A program made the translations under genes and the position numbers. The notes beneath the pieces were generated by a model. The model made no database searches, was not told where the DNA came from, and saw nothing but the letters and a program-made list of their open reading frames with translations. From UMGS1370 sp046957575 (GTDB lineage: Bacteria; Bacillota; Clostridia; Lachnospirales; Lachnospiraceae), in the NCBI GenBank assembly GCA_046957575.1, contig JBKUOG010000001.1, forward strand, positions 186,001-250,000: a stretch of DNA of 64,000 bases, given 5' to 3'. Of the stretch, positions 32,026-40,466 are shown in pieces. Within the stretch, counting starts at the first letter, position 1. Every line of letters starts with the position of its first letter.

Positions 32026-32544
32026 TTATTCTGACTGCACTGCTTTCTCTGACAATCTCTGTTCCAGAGATAGCAGCGCTCTTTTCCGGTCAAGCCCCCC
32101 TGCATATCCGGTCAGATTTCCATTAGTCCCGATTACCCTGTGGCAGGGAACGATGATGGAAATTCGGTTACGCCCCACTGCACTGCCTACAGCCCTGGCC
32201 CCCATTCTTTCTTTTCCCTGGTTTTTTGCAATTCTGTCTGCAATTTCTTTGTATGTCATAGTCTTCCCATAGGGGATCTTCATTAAAATCTCCCACACCT
32301 TTTTTTGAAAATCGGTCCCAACCAGATGAATGGGCGGTAAAAAATTCGGTTCCGATCCGGAAAAATAGATATCCAGCCATTGTTTTGTTTTCCTGAACAC
32401 AGGCAAATCCGCTTCTTTTACATCTTTGTCCAGTTTATTCCCATAATATTTCTGATTTTCAAACCAAAGTCCGGTCAGTTCGGCTCCATCTGATGCCAGT
32501 AAAATGATCCCCAGCGGGGAATGGTAATAGCATATATGTTTCAT
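32026..32544 (-). CDS. ogt: Methylated-DNA--protein-cysteine methyltransferase
   Basis: 172 aa from ATG 32542-32544 with AGGAGA upstream. It repairs O6-methylguanine by transferring the methyl to its own cysteine, a suicide reaction. IVPCHRVIG at 132-139 contains the acceptor C134, H135 and R136; GARAVGSAVGRN forms the DNA-binding helix-turn-helix. N-terminal ribonuclease-like domain is normal in length. It lies downstream of the transglutaminase-like gene but behind a terminator, so it is probably its own unit. Confidence 0.95.
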   Translation of the reverse strand: MKHICYYHSPLGIILLASDGAELTGLWFENQKYYGNKLDKDVKEADLPVFRKTKQWLDIYFSGSEPNFLPPIHLVGTDFQKKVWEILMKIPYGKTMTYKEIADRIAKNQGKERMGARAVGSAVGRNRISIIVPCHRVIGTNGNLTGYAGGLDRKRALLSLEQRLSEKAVQSE

Positions 32545-32614
32545 ATGTTCTCCTGTCTGTTTTGGATAACCGGGAAAACCTGCCACTGACAGCTTTTCCG
32601 GATACCCCACACAC

Positions 32615-32655
32615 TGAAAAACGGACCTGTCTGTGTGCCAGATAGTCCGTTTTCA
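32615..32655 (-). terminator. Terminator of the transglutaminase-like gene
   Basis: GTCCGTTTT (32645-32653) pairs perfectly with AAAACGGAC (32618-32626), 18-nt loop. On the minus strand the stem ends in TTTTT. Confidence 0.75.
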
Positions 32656-32682
32656 TCGATAGTCTGCCTTATAATTGTCTGT

Positions 32683-34077
32683 TTAGAGTTCTTCTAGTTT
32701 TATCAGTTCATGAGCGGTATCATACTCTTCGCTTCTTAGACTTCTATCTCCGTATTCTGCTTCTCCTGTCTGATTATCATAAGGATCATTGCGGTTCCAC
32801 TTCATAGGAGGATAGAACGGATGCTGAAACTCGGAAACTGCAGGCATCCGGTAAGGATCCAGATTGCCAAAATAAAATTCCCTCCGTTCCTCATCTCCTG
32901 CCCGGCACGCGCTTCCGCCAAAAGATACATCGGCAAACAGCCACCCATAAGGAGCGATATAAAACTGTGCCCAGTCATGGCTTCCCACCGAATCCGGTTT
33001 CATATAAAGGCCAGACTGCCATCTGGCAGGAACTTTTGCAATCCGGCACATGGTAATAAACAGCAATGCCTGGAATCCGCAGTCTCCCTTCCAGCCGGAC
33101 GCTACATAATCCGGAATCTGGGGAATGGTAATATAGCTGCGGACAAAGGAGTACATAATATGACTGGTCAGATAGTTATAAATCTTTCTGGCTTTTTCCA
33201 GAGGATTCTTTTCCTCTCCCACGATTTCTGCCGTTATCTCTTTCAGATAAGGAGTAAACCGGATATGTGGAAGCTGTTCCTCCAAATACACAGACGGCTG
33301 TCCGTCCAGGACTTCTCCTGCCTTTGGTTCTGTATATGCCACGTGATTTTCATAGGAAAACTCGATGGAATAGGCCTGACCTGTGCGGTGTACTGTATGG
33401 AAACACAAGGTTCTCTGAGGATACTGCAAAGCCGAAACCGTATACTCATCCTGTTCTGCTTCCCGTCTTACTCCGTCTTTTTCCATATAAACAGCCAAAA
33501 GTTTAAAATTTTTCACCTGTGCATATTCTACAGGCAGGGGCAGATATACCTTTATCCTTTCACCGTCTCTCTCTGCTTCTTTTTGCAAATGCATGGTACT
33601 TTTTACATGAAACCGCAGCGCTATGCCTTTCTGGGCTTTCATCTTCTTTATGACCTGGTTCAAAAACCCATTTTCTCCAGGAGACGGATATGCGGATTGA
33701 TCTTTTAACCGATCCCAGATCCAGGAGCGGGTCTTTACCAGATTGCTGAAGAAATCATCTTTAAAGTGGATCTGGCCCTTTACATAAATCCATTCCGCTG
33801 CATTTTCTTCCCACAAAACGGTCAGCTCTTCTTCTTTAAAATCTGTCAGCTTTTCCTGAAGAAGTTTTAACGCATCCTGCCAGGTATAAGGATACTGTCC
33901 CGGAATGCGGGATAAAATCTCCTTTTCATAGCGCAGACGCTTTTTTAATGCCTCTGGAATGTCTGTTTTCAGACGCATATCAATCATTCTGTCCGCCTGT
34001 GCAAAATCTCCGTACCATTTTACTTTTTCAATGTCTTCCGGCAGCGGAACAGACAAATACTCCACATCTGAATACAT
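32683..34077 (-). CDS. Transglutaminase-like domain protein
   Basis: 464 aa. The C-terminal half carries the papain-like triad of microbial transglutaminase-like proteins: GDCGFQALLFITMCR (Cys), GSHDWAQFYIAPYGW (His) and LFADVSFGG (Asp). The N-terminal 250 residues are an unrecognised, mostly beta region. There is no signal peptide or membrane helix, so it appears cytoplasmic. Members include peptidases and peptide:N-glycanases; the actual reaction is unknown. It lies 12 nt after dnaJ and probably reads through from the heat-shock operon, so it may serve protein quality control. Confidence 0.85.
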   Translation of the reverse strand: MYSDVEYLSVPLPEDIEKVKWYGDFAQADRMIDMRLKTDIPEALKKRLRYEKEILSRIPGQYPYTWQDALKLLQEKLTDFKEEELTVLWEENAAEWIYVKGQIHFKDDFFSNLVKTRSWIWDRLKDQSAYPSPGENGFLNQVIKKMKAQKGIALRFHVKSTMHLQKEAERDGERIKVYLPLPVEYAQVKNFKLLAVYMEKDGVRREAEQDEYTVSALQYPQRTLCFHTVHRTGQAYSIEFSYENHVAYTEPKAGEVLDGQPSVYLEEQLPHIRFTPYLKEITAEIVGEEKNPLEKARKIYNYLTSHIMYSFVRSYITIPQIPDYVASGWKGDCGFQALLFITMCRIAKVPARWQSGLYMKPDSVGSHDWAQFYIAPYGWLFADVSFGGSACRAGDEERREFYFGNLDPYRMPAVSEFQHPFYPPMKWNRNDPYDNQTGEAEYGDRSLRSEEYDTAHELIKLEEL

Positions 34078-34089
34078 AATGCCCTCCTG

Positions 34090-35244
34090 TTATTTTTCAA
34101 AGAAGTCCTTGAAACTCTTTTTCTTATGGGGTTCTGACTGAGGGGCTACTCCTCTCATCTCTTCGTCATAGCGGCGCAGAGCCTCTTTCTGCGCTTCATT
34201 CATCCGCTCTGGAACCTGAACCACCAGAGTCACGTAATGATCGCCGCGGACATTGCGGTTTCGTAAAGATGGAACGCCCTTTCCTTTTAACCGAACCTTG
34301 GTATCGGTCTGGGTTCCTGCCTTTACTTCATATTCTACTTCGCCATCTACGGTCTTAATACGAATTGGACCACCTAATGCCGCTGTTGCAAAAGAGATGT
34401 AAACGGTTGAGAAAATGCTGGTATCCTGACGCTTTAAGAATGGATGGCTGGAAACGACTGCCTCTACCAGCAAATCGCCTCTCTCTCCGCCGTTTACGCC
34501 TGGCTCGCCAGCTCCTGCCAGACGGACGCTCTGGCCATTGTCAATGCCTGCCGGAATATTAACCTTAAATTTCTTGCGGACAGTCTTGTAACCGCTTCCG
34601 TAGCATTTGGGGCATTTTTCCTTAATAACTTTTCCAGTACCATTACAATCCGGACAAGTCTGGACATTTTGAACCTGGCCAAAGAAGGACTGCTGGGTAT
34701 ACATAATCTTGCCTTTGCCGTTGCACTTGGAGCAGGTTACCGGTGAAGTGCCTGGTTTGGCTCCTGTACCATGGCAGTCCGAACATTCCTCTTTGTAATT
34801 GATCTCAATCTCCTTCTCACATCCAAATACTGCTTCTTCAAATGTAATGCGGACGGCTGTCCTTACACTGGCTCCTCGCAAGGGTCCATTGCTGCGCCCT
34901 CTGGAAGAACGGCCGCCGCCAAAAATATCTCCAAAAATGTCTCCGAAAATATCTCCCATATCTCCGGAAAAATCAAAACCGCCAAAGCCGCCGGCTCCTC
35001 CGCCTGCACCGCCGTCAAATGCCGCATGGCCAAACTGATCGTACTGCTGGCGCTTCTGCGGATCACTTAACACGCTGTACGCTTCTGATGCCTCTTTAAA
35101 TTTCTGCTCCGCCTCTTTATCTCCGGGATTTGCATCCGGATGGTATTTTTTGGCCAGAACCCGGTACGCTTTCTTGATAGCTGCATCGTCGGCATCTTTT
35201 GCCACGCCCAGCACTTCATAATAATCCCTTTTACTCTCTGCCAT
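34090..35244 (-). CDS. dnaJ: Chaperone protein DnaJ
   Basis: 384 aa from ATG 35242-35244 with GAGAGGG upstream. It delivers unfolded proteins to DnaK and stimulates its ATPase. J domain (1-70) with YHPDANPG, a long Gly/Phe linker (about 75-115), four zinc repeats CxxCxGxG (CSDCHGTG, CSKCNGKG, CPDCNGTG, CPKCYGSG) and the C-terminal substrate domains. Complete. It follows dnaK after 110 nt in the hrcA-grpE-dnaK-dnaJ operon. Confidence 0.97.
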   Translation of the reverse strand: MAESKRDYYEVLGVAKDADDAAIKKAYRVLAKKYHPDANPGDKEAEQKFKEASEAYSVLSDPQKRQQYDQFGHAAFDGGAGGGAGGFGGFDFSGDMGDIFGDIFGDIFGGGRSSRGRSNGPLRGASVRTAVRITFEEAVFGCEKEIEINYKEECSDCHGTGAKPGTSPVTCSKCNGKGKIMYTQQSFFGQVQNVQTCPDCNGTGKVIKEKCPKCYGSGYKTVRKKFKVNIPAGIDNGQSVRLAGAGEPGVNGGERGDLLVEAVVSSHPFLKRQDTSIFSTVYISFATAALGGPIRIKTVDGEVEYEVKAGTQTDTKVRLKGKGVPSLRNRNVRGDHYVTLVVQVPERMNEAQKEALRRYDEEMRGVAPQSEPHKKKSFKDFFEK

Positions 35245-35354
35245 GTCTTTCCCTCTCAATGTATCAATGGAATAATGCCCGAAAGGGGTTAGACGCATAC
35301 TGCGCCTAATCCCCATTTCAAGCTTTTATAAAATCCTGCTGATTGTCTAAGTCA

Positions 35355-37226
35355 TTACACTTCTTTGTAATCGCCGTCAACCACATCATCTCCGTATGGC
35401 TGGCTTCCTGCCTGACCTGCCCCGGCATTTGCATCTGGTCCTGGACCTGCCTGACCTGCTGCCTGTGTCTGCTCGTAAACCTTGGCAAACAATTTCTGAG
35501 CACTGTTCATCAGCTTCTCTTTTCCTGCCTTGATGTCTTCGATCTGGGCATCGGTCATCTGATCTACTGGAGCGCGGTTGATCGCTTCTTTTAAAGCATT
35601 TAAGTCTGCTTCTACTTCTGCCTTGTCGTTTGCATCTAACTTATCGCCAACTTCTTCTAATGCCTTCTCGGTCTGGAATACCATAGAGTCTGCATCGTTT
35701 CTGGTGTCGATCGCTTCTTTTCTCTTCTTATCCTGTGCCTCAAACTCTGCTGCTTCCTTTACTGCCTTTTCAATATCGGAATCAGACATATTGGAACCGG
35801 AAGTAATGGTAATGTGCTGCTCTTTTCCGGTACCTAAGTCCTTAGCGGATACGTTTACAATACCATTGGCGTCAATATCAAAGGTAACTTCAATCTGCGG
35901 AACGCCTCTTCTTGCTGCCGGGATTCCATCCAGACGGAACTGGCCAAGAGTCTTATTGTCTCTTGCAAACTGTCTCTCACCCTGAACAACGTGGATGTCT
36001 ACTGCAGTCTGGTTGTCAGCAGCAGTGGAGAAGATCTGGCTCTTCTTGGTAGGAATGGTAGTATTTCTCTCAATCAGTCTGGTGGCTACGCCGCCCATGG
36101 TCTCGATGGAAAGAGAAAGCGGAGTAACGTCCAGAAGAAGGATATCGCCTGCGCCTGCATCGCCGGCTAACTTACCGCCCTGGATAGCTGCACCGATTGC
36201 TACGCACTCGTCCGGGTTTAAGGACTTGGACGGCTCCTGTCCGGTTAACTGTTTTACTTTTTCCTGTGCTGCTAACATACGGGTAGAACCGCCGACTAAC
36301 AAGACCTTTCCTAATTCAGAAGCAGTAATGCCTGCATCCTTTAATGCGTTCTGTACCGGAATTGCAGTTCTCTCGATTAAATCTCTGGTCAGCTCGTCAA
36401 ATTTTGCTCTGGTTAAGTTCATATCCAGATGCTTCGGGCCTTCTGCTGTTGCAGTAATAAATGGCAGGTTGATGTTGGTAGTAGTAGCAGTAGACAGTTC
36501 CTTCTTTGCCTTCTCTGCTGCTTCTCTCAGACGCTGCAGAGCCATCTTATCTGCAGATAAGTCTACGCCTTCTGCCTTCTTGAATTCATCAATCATCCAC
36601 TGGGTAACGCGGTTGTCAAAGTCGTCGCCGCCTAAACGGGTATCGCCGTTGGTGGAAAGAACTTCGATAACGCCGTCTCCAATTTCAATAATGGAAACAT
36701 CAAAGGTACCGCCGCCTAAGTCGTATACCATGATCTTCTGCTCTTTTTCATTGTCCAGACCGTAAGCCAATGCTGCTGCAGTCGGCTCGTTGATGATACG
36801 CTTTACTTCCAGACCTGCAATCTTACCTGCATCTTTGGTTGCCTGACGCTGTGCGTCGTTGAAATATGCAGGAACGGTAATGACTGCCTCGGTTACTTTC
36901 TCGCCTAAGTAGCTTTCTGCGTCTGCTTTTAACTTCTGCAGAATCATAGCAGAGATTTCCTGAGGAGTGTATTTCTTATCGTCAATGGTTACTTTGTAGT
37001 CAGTACCTATATGTCTCTTAATAGAAGAGATAGTCTTATCAGCGTTGGTAACTGCCTGACGTTTTGCCGGCTCGCCCACTAAACGCTCGCCAGTCTTTGT
37101 AAATGCTACGATAGACGGAGTGGTTCTCACGCCTTCTGCGTTAGCGATAACGGTTGGCTTTCCGCCTTCCATAACTGCTACACAGCTATTTGTTGTACCT
37201 AAGTCGATACCGATAATCTTACTCAT
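35355..37226 (-). CDS. dnaK: Chaperone protein DnaK (Hsp70)
   Basis: 623 aa. ATP-driven folding chaperone. Nucleotide-binding domain with IGIDLGTTNSCVAVMEGG, VYDLGGGTFDVSI and GGSTRMLAAQEKV; linker DILLLDVTPLSLSIETMGG; beta-sandwich substrate domain and helical lid ending in a Gly/Ala-rich tail with DDVVDGDYKEV. Length is typical of Firmicutes, which have a shorter N-domain than E. coli. A strong GGAGG-type site precedes the ATG. Third gene of the CIRCE-controlled operon. Antisense open frames across it are codon-bias artefacts. Confidence 0.98.
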   Translation of the reverse strand: MSKIIGIDLGTTNSCVAVMEGGKPTVIANAEGVRTTPSIVAFTKTGERLVGEPAKRQAVTNADKTISSIKRHIGTDYKVTIDDKKYTPQEISAMILQKLKADAESYLGEKVTEAVITVPAYFNDAQRQATKDAGKIAGLEVKRIINEPTAAALAYGLDNEKEQKIMVYDLGGGTFDVSIIEIGDGVIEVLSTNGDTRLGGDDFDNRVTQWMIDEFKKAEGVDLSADKMALQRLREAAEKAKKELSTATTTNINLPFITATAEGPKHLDMNLTRAKFDELTRDLIERTAIPVQNALKDAGITASELGKVLLVGGSTRMLAAQEKVKQLTGQEPSKSLNPDECVAIGAAIQGGKLAGDAGAGDILLLDVTPLSLSIETMGGVATRLIERNTTIPTKKSQIFSTAADNQTAVDIHVVQGERQFARDNKTLGQFRLDGIPAARRGVPQIEVTFDIDANGIVNVSAKDLGTGKEQHITITSGSNMSDSDIEKAVKEAAEFEAQDKKRKEAIDTRNDADSMVFQTEKALEEVGDKLDANDKAEVEADLNALKEAINRAPVDQMTDAQIEDIKAGKEKLMNSAQKLFAKVYEQTQAAGQAGPGPDANAGAGQAGSQPYGDDVVDGDYKEV

Positions 37227-37259
37227 AGTTTTTTCCTCCTGAAAAAATGTGAAACTTTA

Positions 37260-37862
37260 TTAGTTGGCAACCTGGACCATGCTGTGTCTTACAACACTGT
37301 CCCGGTACATGTAACCTTTTTGAAGTTCTGCTGCTATTATATTTTCACCCAGATTTTCATCTTCAATGTGCATGACTGCATTGTGGAAATTGGGGTCAAA
37401 TTCTTTTCCAACTGCCTCAATCGGCGTTACTCCCAAGTCCTCTAAGGTCTTGATAAGCTGCTTGTAAATCTTTTCCATGCCATCGGCATAAGGATTGTCT
37501 TTTGCATCCTCGGCGACTGTAGCCAATCCTCTCTCGAAGTTGTCTACCACCGGAAGGATTTTTTCAATGATGTCTCTTGCTCCAATCTCATACATGGCGG
37601 ATTTTTCTTTTTCCGTCCGCTTTCTGAAATTATCAAATTCGGCCATGGAACGCTTCAGCCTGTCTGTCAGTTCTTCTATCTTTTCGTCTTTTGAATCTTT
37701 TTTCTTCTTAAAGAAACTCTTTTTCTCTGAAACTGGACCTTTTTCGCTGTCCTGCTCTGCAGTATCTTCCACATCGTCCGCGTTTTGTGTCTCTTCCTCT
37801 AAAACGCCATCCTGCTCCACTTCCTGATCCAGTTCTTCATTTTTTATCTCTTCACTGCTCAC
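37260..37862 (-). CDS. grpE: Nucleotide exchange factor GrpE
   Basis: 200 aa from a GTG at 37860-37862 (AAAGG 11 nt upstream). A GTG four codons earlier overlaps the hrcA stop and is the alternative. It releases ADP from DnaK. The N-terminal 60 residues are very acidic and disordered, then a long coiled coil (LTDRLKRSMAEFDNFRKRTEKEKSAMYEIGARDIIEKILPVVDN type) and the C-terminal beta wing with MYRDSVVRHSMVQVAN. Stop to dnaK start is 33 nt. Nothing unusual beyond the GTG start. Confidence 0.93.
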   Translation of the reverse strand: MSSEEIKNEELDQEVEQDGVLEEETQNADDVEDTAEQDSEKGPVSEKKSFFKKKKDSKDEKIEELTDRLKRSMAEFDNFRKRTEKEKSAMYEIGARDIIEKILPVVDNFERGLATVAEDAKDNPYADGMEKIYKQLIKTLEDLGVTPIEAVGKEFDPNFHNAVMHIEDENLGENIIAAELQKGYMYRDSVVRHSMVQVAN

Positions 37863-37870
37863 TTCACATA

Positions 37871-38914
37871 TCACCTTTCTTTGTTTTTAAAGGTTTCGTC
37901 TAACTGAGTCATTAAATTCCGCAATGTGGTCAAAACCTTTTCATAATCCATTCTCTTAGGTCCGATAATGCCAATGGTGCCTCTTAAACCTTCGCCCAAC
38001 TCATAGTTGGCTGTGACAACGCTGCAGTCCTTCATGCTTTGAACCGGCATCTCTTCTCCAATGTAAACCTGAATGCCGGATTCATCCGTCTGTTCGTTGG
38101 AATTGACATCATCTATCAGTTCCTTAAGGGCTTCTTTCTGCTCAAAAGCACCTAATAACTGGCTTGCCTTTTCTCCATCGCTTAATTCCGGATACTTAAA
38201 AATGTTGGTAGCGCCGCTGGTGTAAATCTGCAAGTCTTCCTCCTGGGCCTGTATCGCTTCCGCCACCTCATTTAACACCAGTTCCACTATCCGGCCCTTG
38301 GAGCCGGCCTCGCCTTTCAGCTTGCTGATAACTCCCAGATTGATTTCCTCAAGGGTAAGACCATTTAAACTGCTGTTCAGCAAAATATTTAAATTTAGTA
38401 TTTCCTCATCTGTAACCGCATCCTCAACGGAAATCATGGTGTTTTTAATGATGTTGCCCTCTATCACTACCACCACCAGAAGCTTTTTATCATCTACTTT
38501 AGAAAGCTGAATAAATTTCAGCTTACTCTGATGATATCTGGGGCCGCTGATCATAGCGGCATAGTTGGTGTTGACAGCCAGTACCTGCGCCATCTTCTTT
38601 AAGACCAGCTCCAGACGATCAACCCGCTGAATCATCAGTTCCTTGACCTCTGTCACTTCCGCGTCCTTTTCCTGAAGAATCTGATCCACATAAAAGCGAT
38701 ATCCCTGATCGGAAGGAATCCTTCCGGCCGAAGTATGGGGCTGTATAATATATCCCATCTCTTCCAAATCAGACATCTCATTACGGATTGTAGCGGAACT
38801 AAGCTTTAAATCAGAATACTTGGAAATCGTTCTGGAGCCTACCGGCTCACCGGTTTCCAGATAGGTTTTGATAATTGCTTTTAAAATTGTAACCTTCCGG
38901 CCATCCAGCTCCAT
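37871..38914 (-). CDS. hrcA: Heat-inducible transcription repressor HrcA
   Basis: 347 aa. It binds CIRCE and represses the class I heat-shock genes, depending on GroEL for activity. Winged helix at the N-terminus (LKAIIKTYLETGEPVGSRTISKYSDLKLSSATIRNEMSDLEEMGYI), then the GAF-like domain and C-terminal dimer region. I place the start at the ATG at 38912-38914, because a longer frame begins inside the CIRCE operator itself and cannot be translated from that transcript. AAAGGATGAGG precedes the chosen ATG. First gene of hrcA-grpE-dnaK-dnaJ. Confidence 0.95.
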   Translation of the reverse strand: MELDGRKVTILKAIIKTYLETGEPVGSRTISKYSDLKLSSATIRNEMSDLEEMGYIIQPHTSAGRIPSDQGYRFYVDQILQEKDAEVTEVKELMIQRVDRLELVLKKMAQVLAVNTNYAAMISGPRYHQSKLKFIQLSKVDDKKLLVVVVIEGNIIKNTMISVEDAVTDEEILNLNILLNSSLNGLTLEEINLGVISKLKGEAGSKGRIVELVLNEVAEAIQAQEEDLQIYTSGATNIFKYPELSDGEKASQLLGAFEQKEALKELIDDVNSNEQTDESGIQVYIGEEMPVQSMKDCSVVTANYELGEGLRGTIGIIGPKRMDYEKVLTTLRNLMTQLDETFKNKER

Positions 38915-38957
38915 ATCCTCATCCTTTCCATAATTCCTAACTTTTACCCTTTTCCTG

Positions 38958-38984
38958 TTAGCACTCATTTGTGTAGAGTGCTAA
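38958..38984. promoter_or_regulatory. CIRCE operator, perfect
   Basis: TTAGCACTC (38958-38966), 9-nt spacer, GAGTGCTAA (38976-38984): an exact match to the consensus. It lies between the promoter and hrcA, so HrcA represses the whole operon. Confidence 0.97.
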
Positions 38985-38998
38985 TACTTACATTTCAT

Positions 38999-39027
38999 AA
39001 TATATTCCTTTCCTTCAGATTTGTCAA
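38999..39027 (-). promoter_or_regulatory. Promoter of the hrcA-grpE-dnaK-dnaJ operon
   Basis: On the minus strand TTGACA (complement of 39022-39027), exactly 17 nt, then TATATT (complement of 38999-39004). CIRCE begins 14 nt beyond the -10 box. Confidence 0.88.
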
Positions 39028-39165
39028 CATCTTATTTCAAAAAAAAGTATAAAATCTATGAAATAAATCAGTCCGGCGGAGACAAGGATAGAAAAAGCTG
39101 CATCAAGCTTGCTTGTAAGCAGTTTTTTCTGTTCTTGGCTGCATCGGGTGATAAACCTGTTTTTC

Positions 39166-39193
39166 TTGACTTTTAACAGTTCTGTAATATAAT
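39166..39193 (+). promoter_or_regulatory. Promoter of the first 3D-domain gene
   Basis: TTGACT (39166-39171), 16 nt, TATAAT (39188-39193), about 100 nt before the ATG. Sequence from 39030 to 39160 shows no gene. Confidence 0.7.
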
Positions 39194-39295
39194 AGTATTG
39201 GGTTTGTAAGACTATTTTGCATTTCTGCATAGCAAACCTGTATCATTTTCCATTAACGATACCCCCCATTCCATACATTTTCGTGAGGTAATGTT

Positions 39296-40144
39296 ATGAA
39301 AAAACAACAAAAGATGTATCTGACAGTATGTACAGCTTCCTTTATTTTCTGCGCAGCAAATACTGTCCCAACCATGGCTGCAACACGCGGCGATATCACT
39401 TCTGTCTCCTCTGATTCCATCAACGGATGGGCATGGGAAGTAGGGGAATTTGACACCACCCTTTCTGTAGAGGTTCAAATCTCTGAAACCATGGACAGCG
39501 AGCCGGTAGAGACACTCTCCGGAACCGCTGATCAATTCAGCCAGGAGGTTCAGGATTCTATTAATGATGGCTGGCATGCCTTCTCGATCCCCATAGACTG
39601 GGATTCTTTAGGCGACGGCACTTTTTTTGTCCGCGCCTATTCTGTAAAGGGAGAAACCAAAAGCCAGCTAGGCAGCACCTTCACTTATGATACGGCAGGT
39701 GAAAAAGGGGAACGGATTATTGCAGGTCCCGGAGATCTGATAACCTTAGGCCCTGATGCTTCTGAACCCGCAGAGAGCAGTCTTTCAGATTCCCAGGAAT
39801 CTGACGTAGTTTCTGAAGGAGAAACCTCTGTCCCTTACACCGAACTTACTGGCGATGAAACATTTCTGGGAGAGTTTACTGTCACCGGATACTGTGGATG
39901 CGACCTCTGTTCTGCCGGACACAATATGACCTACTCCGGTACAGTTCCCAAAGCAAACCATACTCTGTCTGCAGACCTGGATATCCTTCCAATCGGAAGC
40001 AAAGTCTGGATTGACGGCATTATTTACACTGTTGAGGATAAAGGCGGAGCAGTCAGCGGGCAAAAAGTTGATATCTTTTATGATAATCATGAAGCTGCTG
40101 TGGCTCATGGCAAAATCACAGCAGATGTCTATTTAGTTTCATAA
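39296..40144 (+). CDS. Secreted 3D-domain protein (1)
   Basis: 282 aa. Signal peptide about 1-28 ending in PTMAA. A module of about 85 residues follows (about 30-115) that is shared with the next gene: GWAWEVGEF, VEVQIS, HAFSIPIDWDSLGDGTFFVRAYS. Then an acidic Ser-rich linker, and the C-terminal 3D domain: GYCGCDLCS, ADLDILPIGSKVWI, VEDKGGAVSG and VDIFYDNH, giving the three conserved aspartates. 3D domains are double-psi beta barrels related to MltA lytic transglycosylases and occur in cell-wall stress and resuscitation proteins. Likely a wall hydrolase acting outside the cell. Confidence 0.87.
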   Translation: MKKQQKMYLTVCTASFIFCAANTVPTMAATRGDITSVSSDSINGWAWEVGEFDTTLSVEVQISETMDSEPVETLSGTADQFSQEVQDSINDGWHAFSIPIDWDSLGDGTFFVRAYSVKGETKSQLGSTFTYDTAGEKGERIIAGPGDLITLGPDASEPAESSLSDSQESDVVSEGETSVPYTELTGDETFLGEFTVTGYCGCDLCSAGHNMTYSGTVPKANHTLSADLDILPIGSKVWIDGIIYTVEDKGGAVSGQKVDIFYDNHEAAVAHGKITADVYLVS

Positions 40145-40163
40145 TATGAATTTTAGTTTCTGT

Positions 40164-40190
40164 AAGGCTGCCTGCGTTGGCAGCCTTAAT
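40164..40190 (+). terminator. Terminator after 3D-domain gene 1
   Basis: AAGGCTGCC (40164-40172) and GGCAGCCTT (40179-40187), perfect 9-bp stem, then AATTTG. Weak U-tail. Confidence 0.65.
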
Positions 40191-40307
40191 TTGATCTCGG
40201 CATTAAGCCGTAACTGGCTCTATGAATTTATCCCTATTCATACCCGGCAAATCCGTTGTATTCCTCTTACTTCGCCTGTCGGCCCATCTAAATTTCCATT
40301 TTTTTCC

Positions 40308-40335
40308 TTGACAAACAAAAAAATTTATGTAAAAT
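40308..40335 (+). promoter_or_regulatory. Promoter of the second 3D-domain gene
   Basis: TTGACA (40308-40313), 16 nt, TAAAAT (40330-40335), about 130 nt before the TTG start. The AT-rich leader holds no other recognisable element. Confidence 0.55.
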
Positions 40336-40466
40336 ATGTTTTCGTGTTCATTTATTACAAAAGTGTTACATATAATTAATTGTATGTTACTTATTGTTTC
40401 TGTTTTGTTTCATTTTAAAATAGCCATTCAAAACAGAAAATGAACTAAGAAAGAGAGGACATAATT

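Noticed and set aside
35995..36765. Long plus-strand frame antisense to dnaK
   Set aside because: dnaK is certain on the other strand; the antisense frame reflects codon bias and has no motif or ribosome site.
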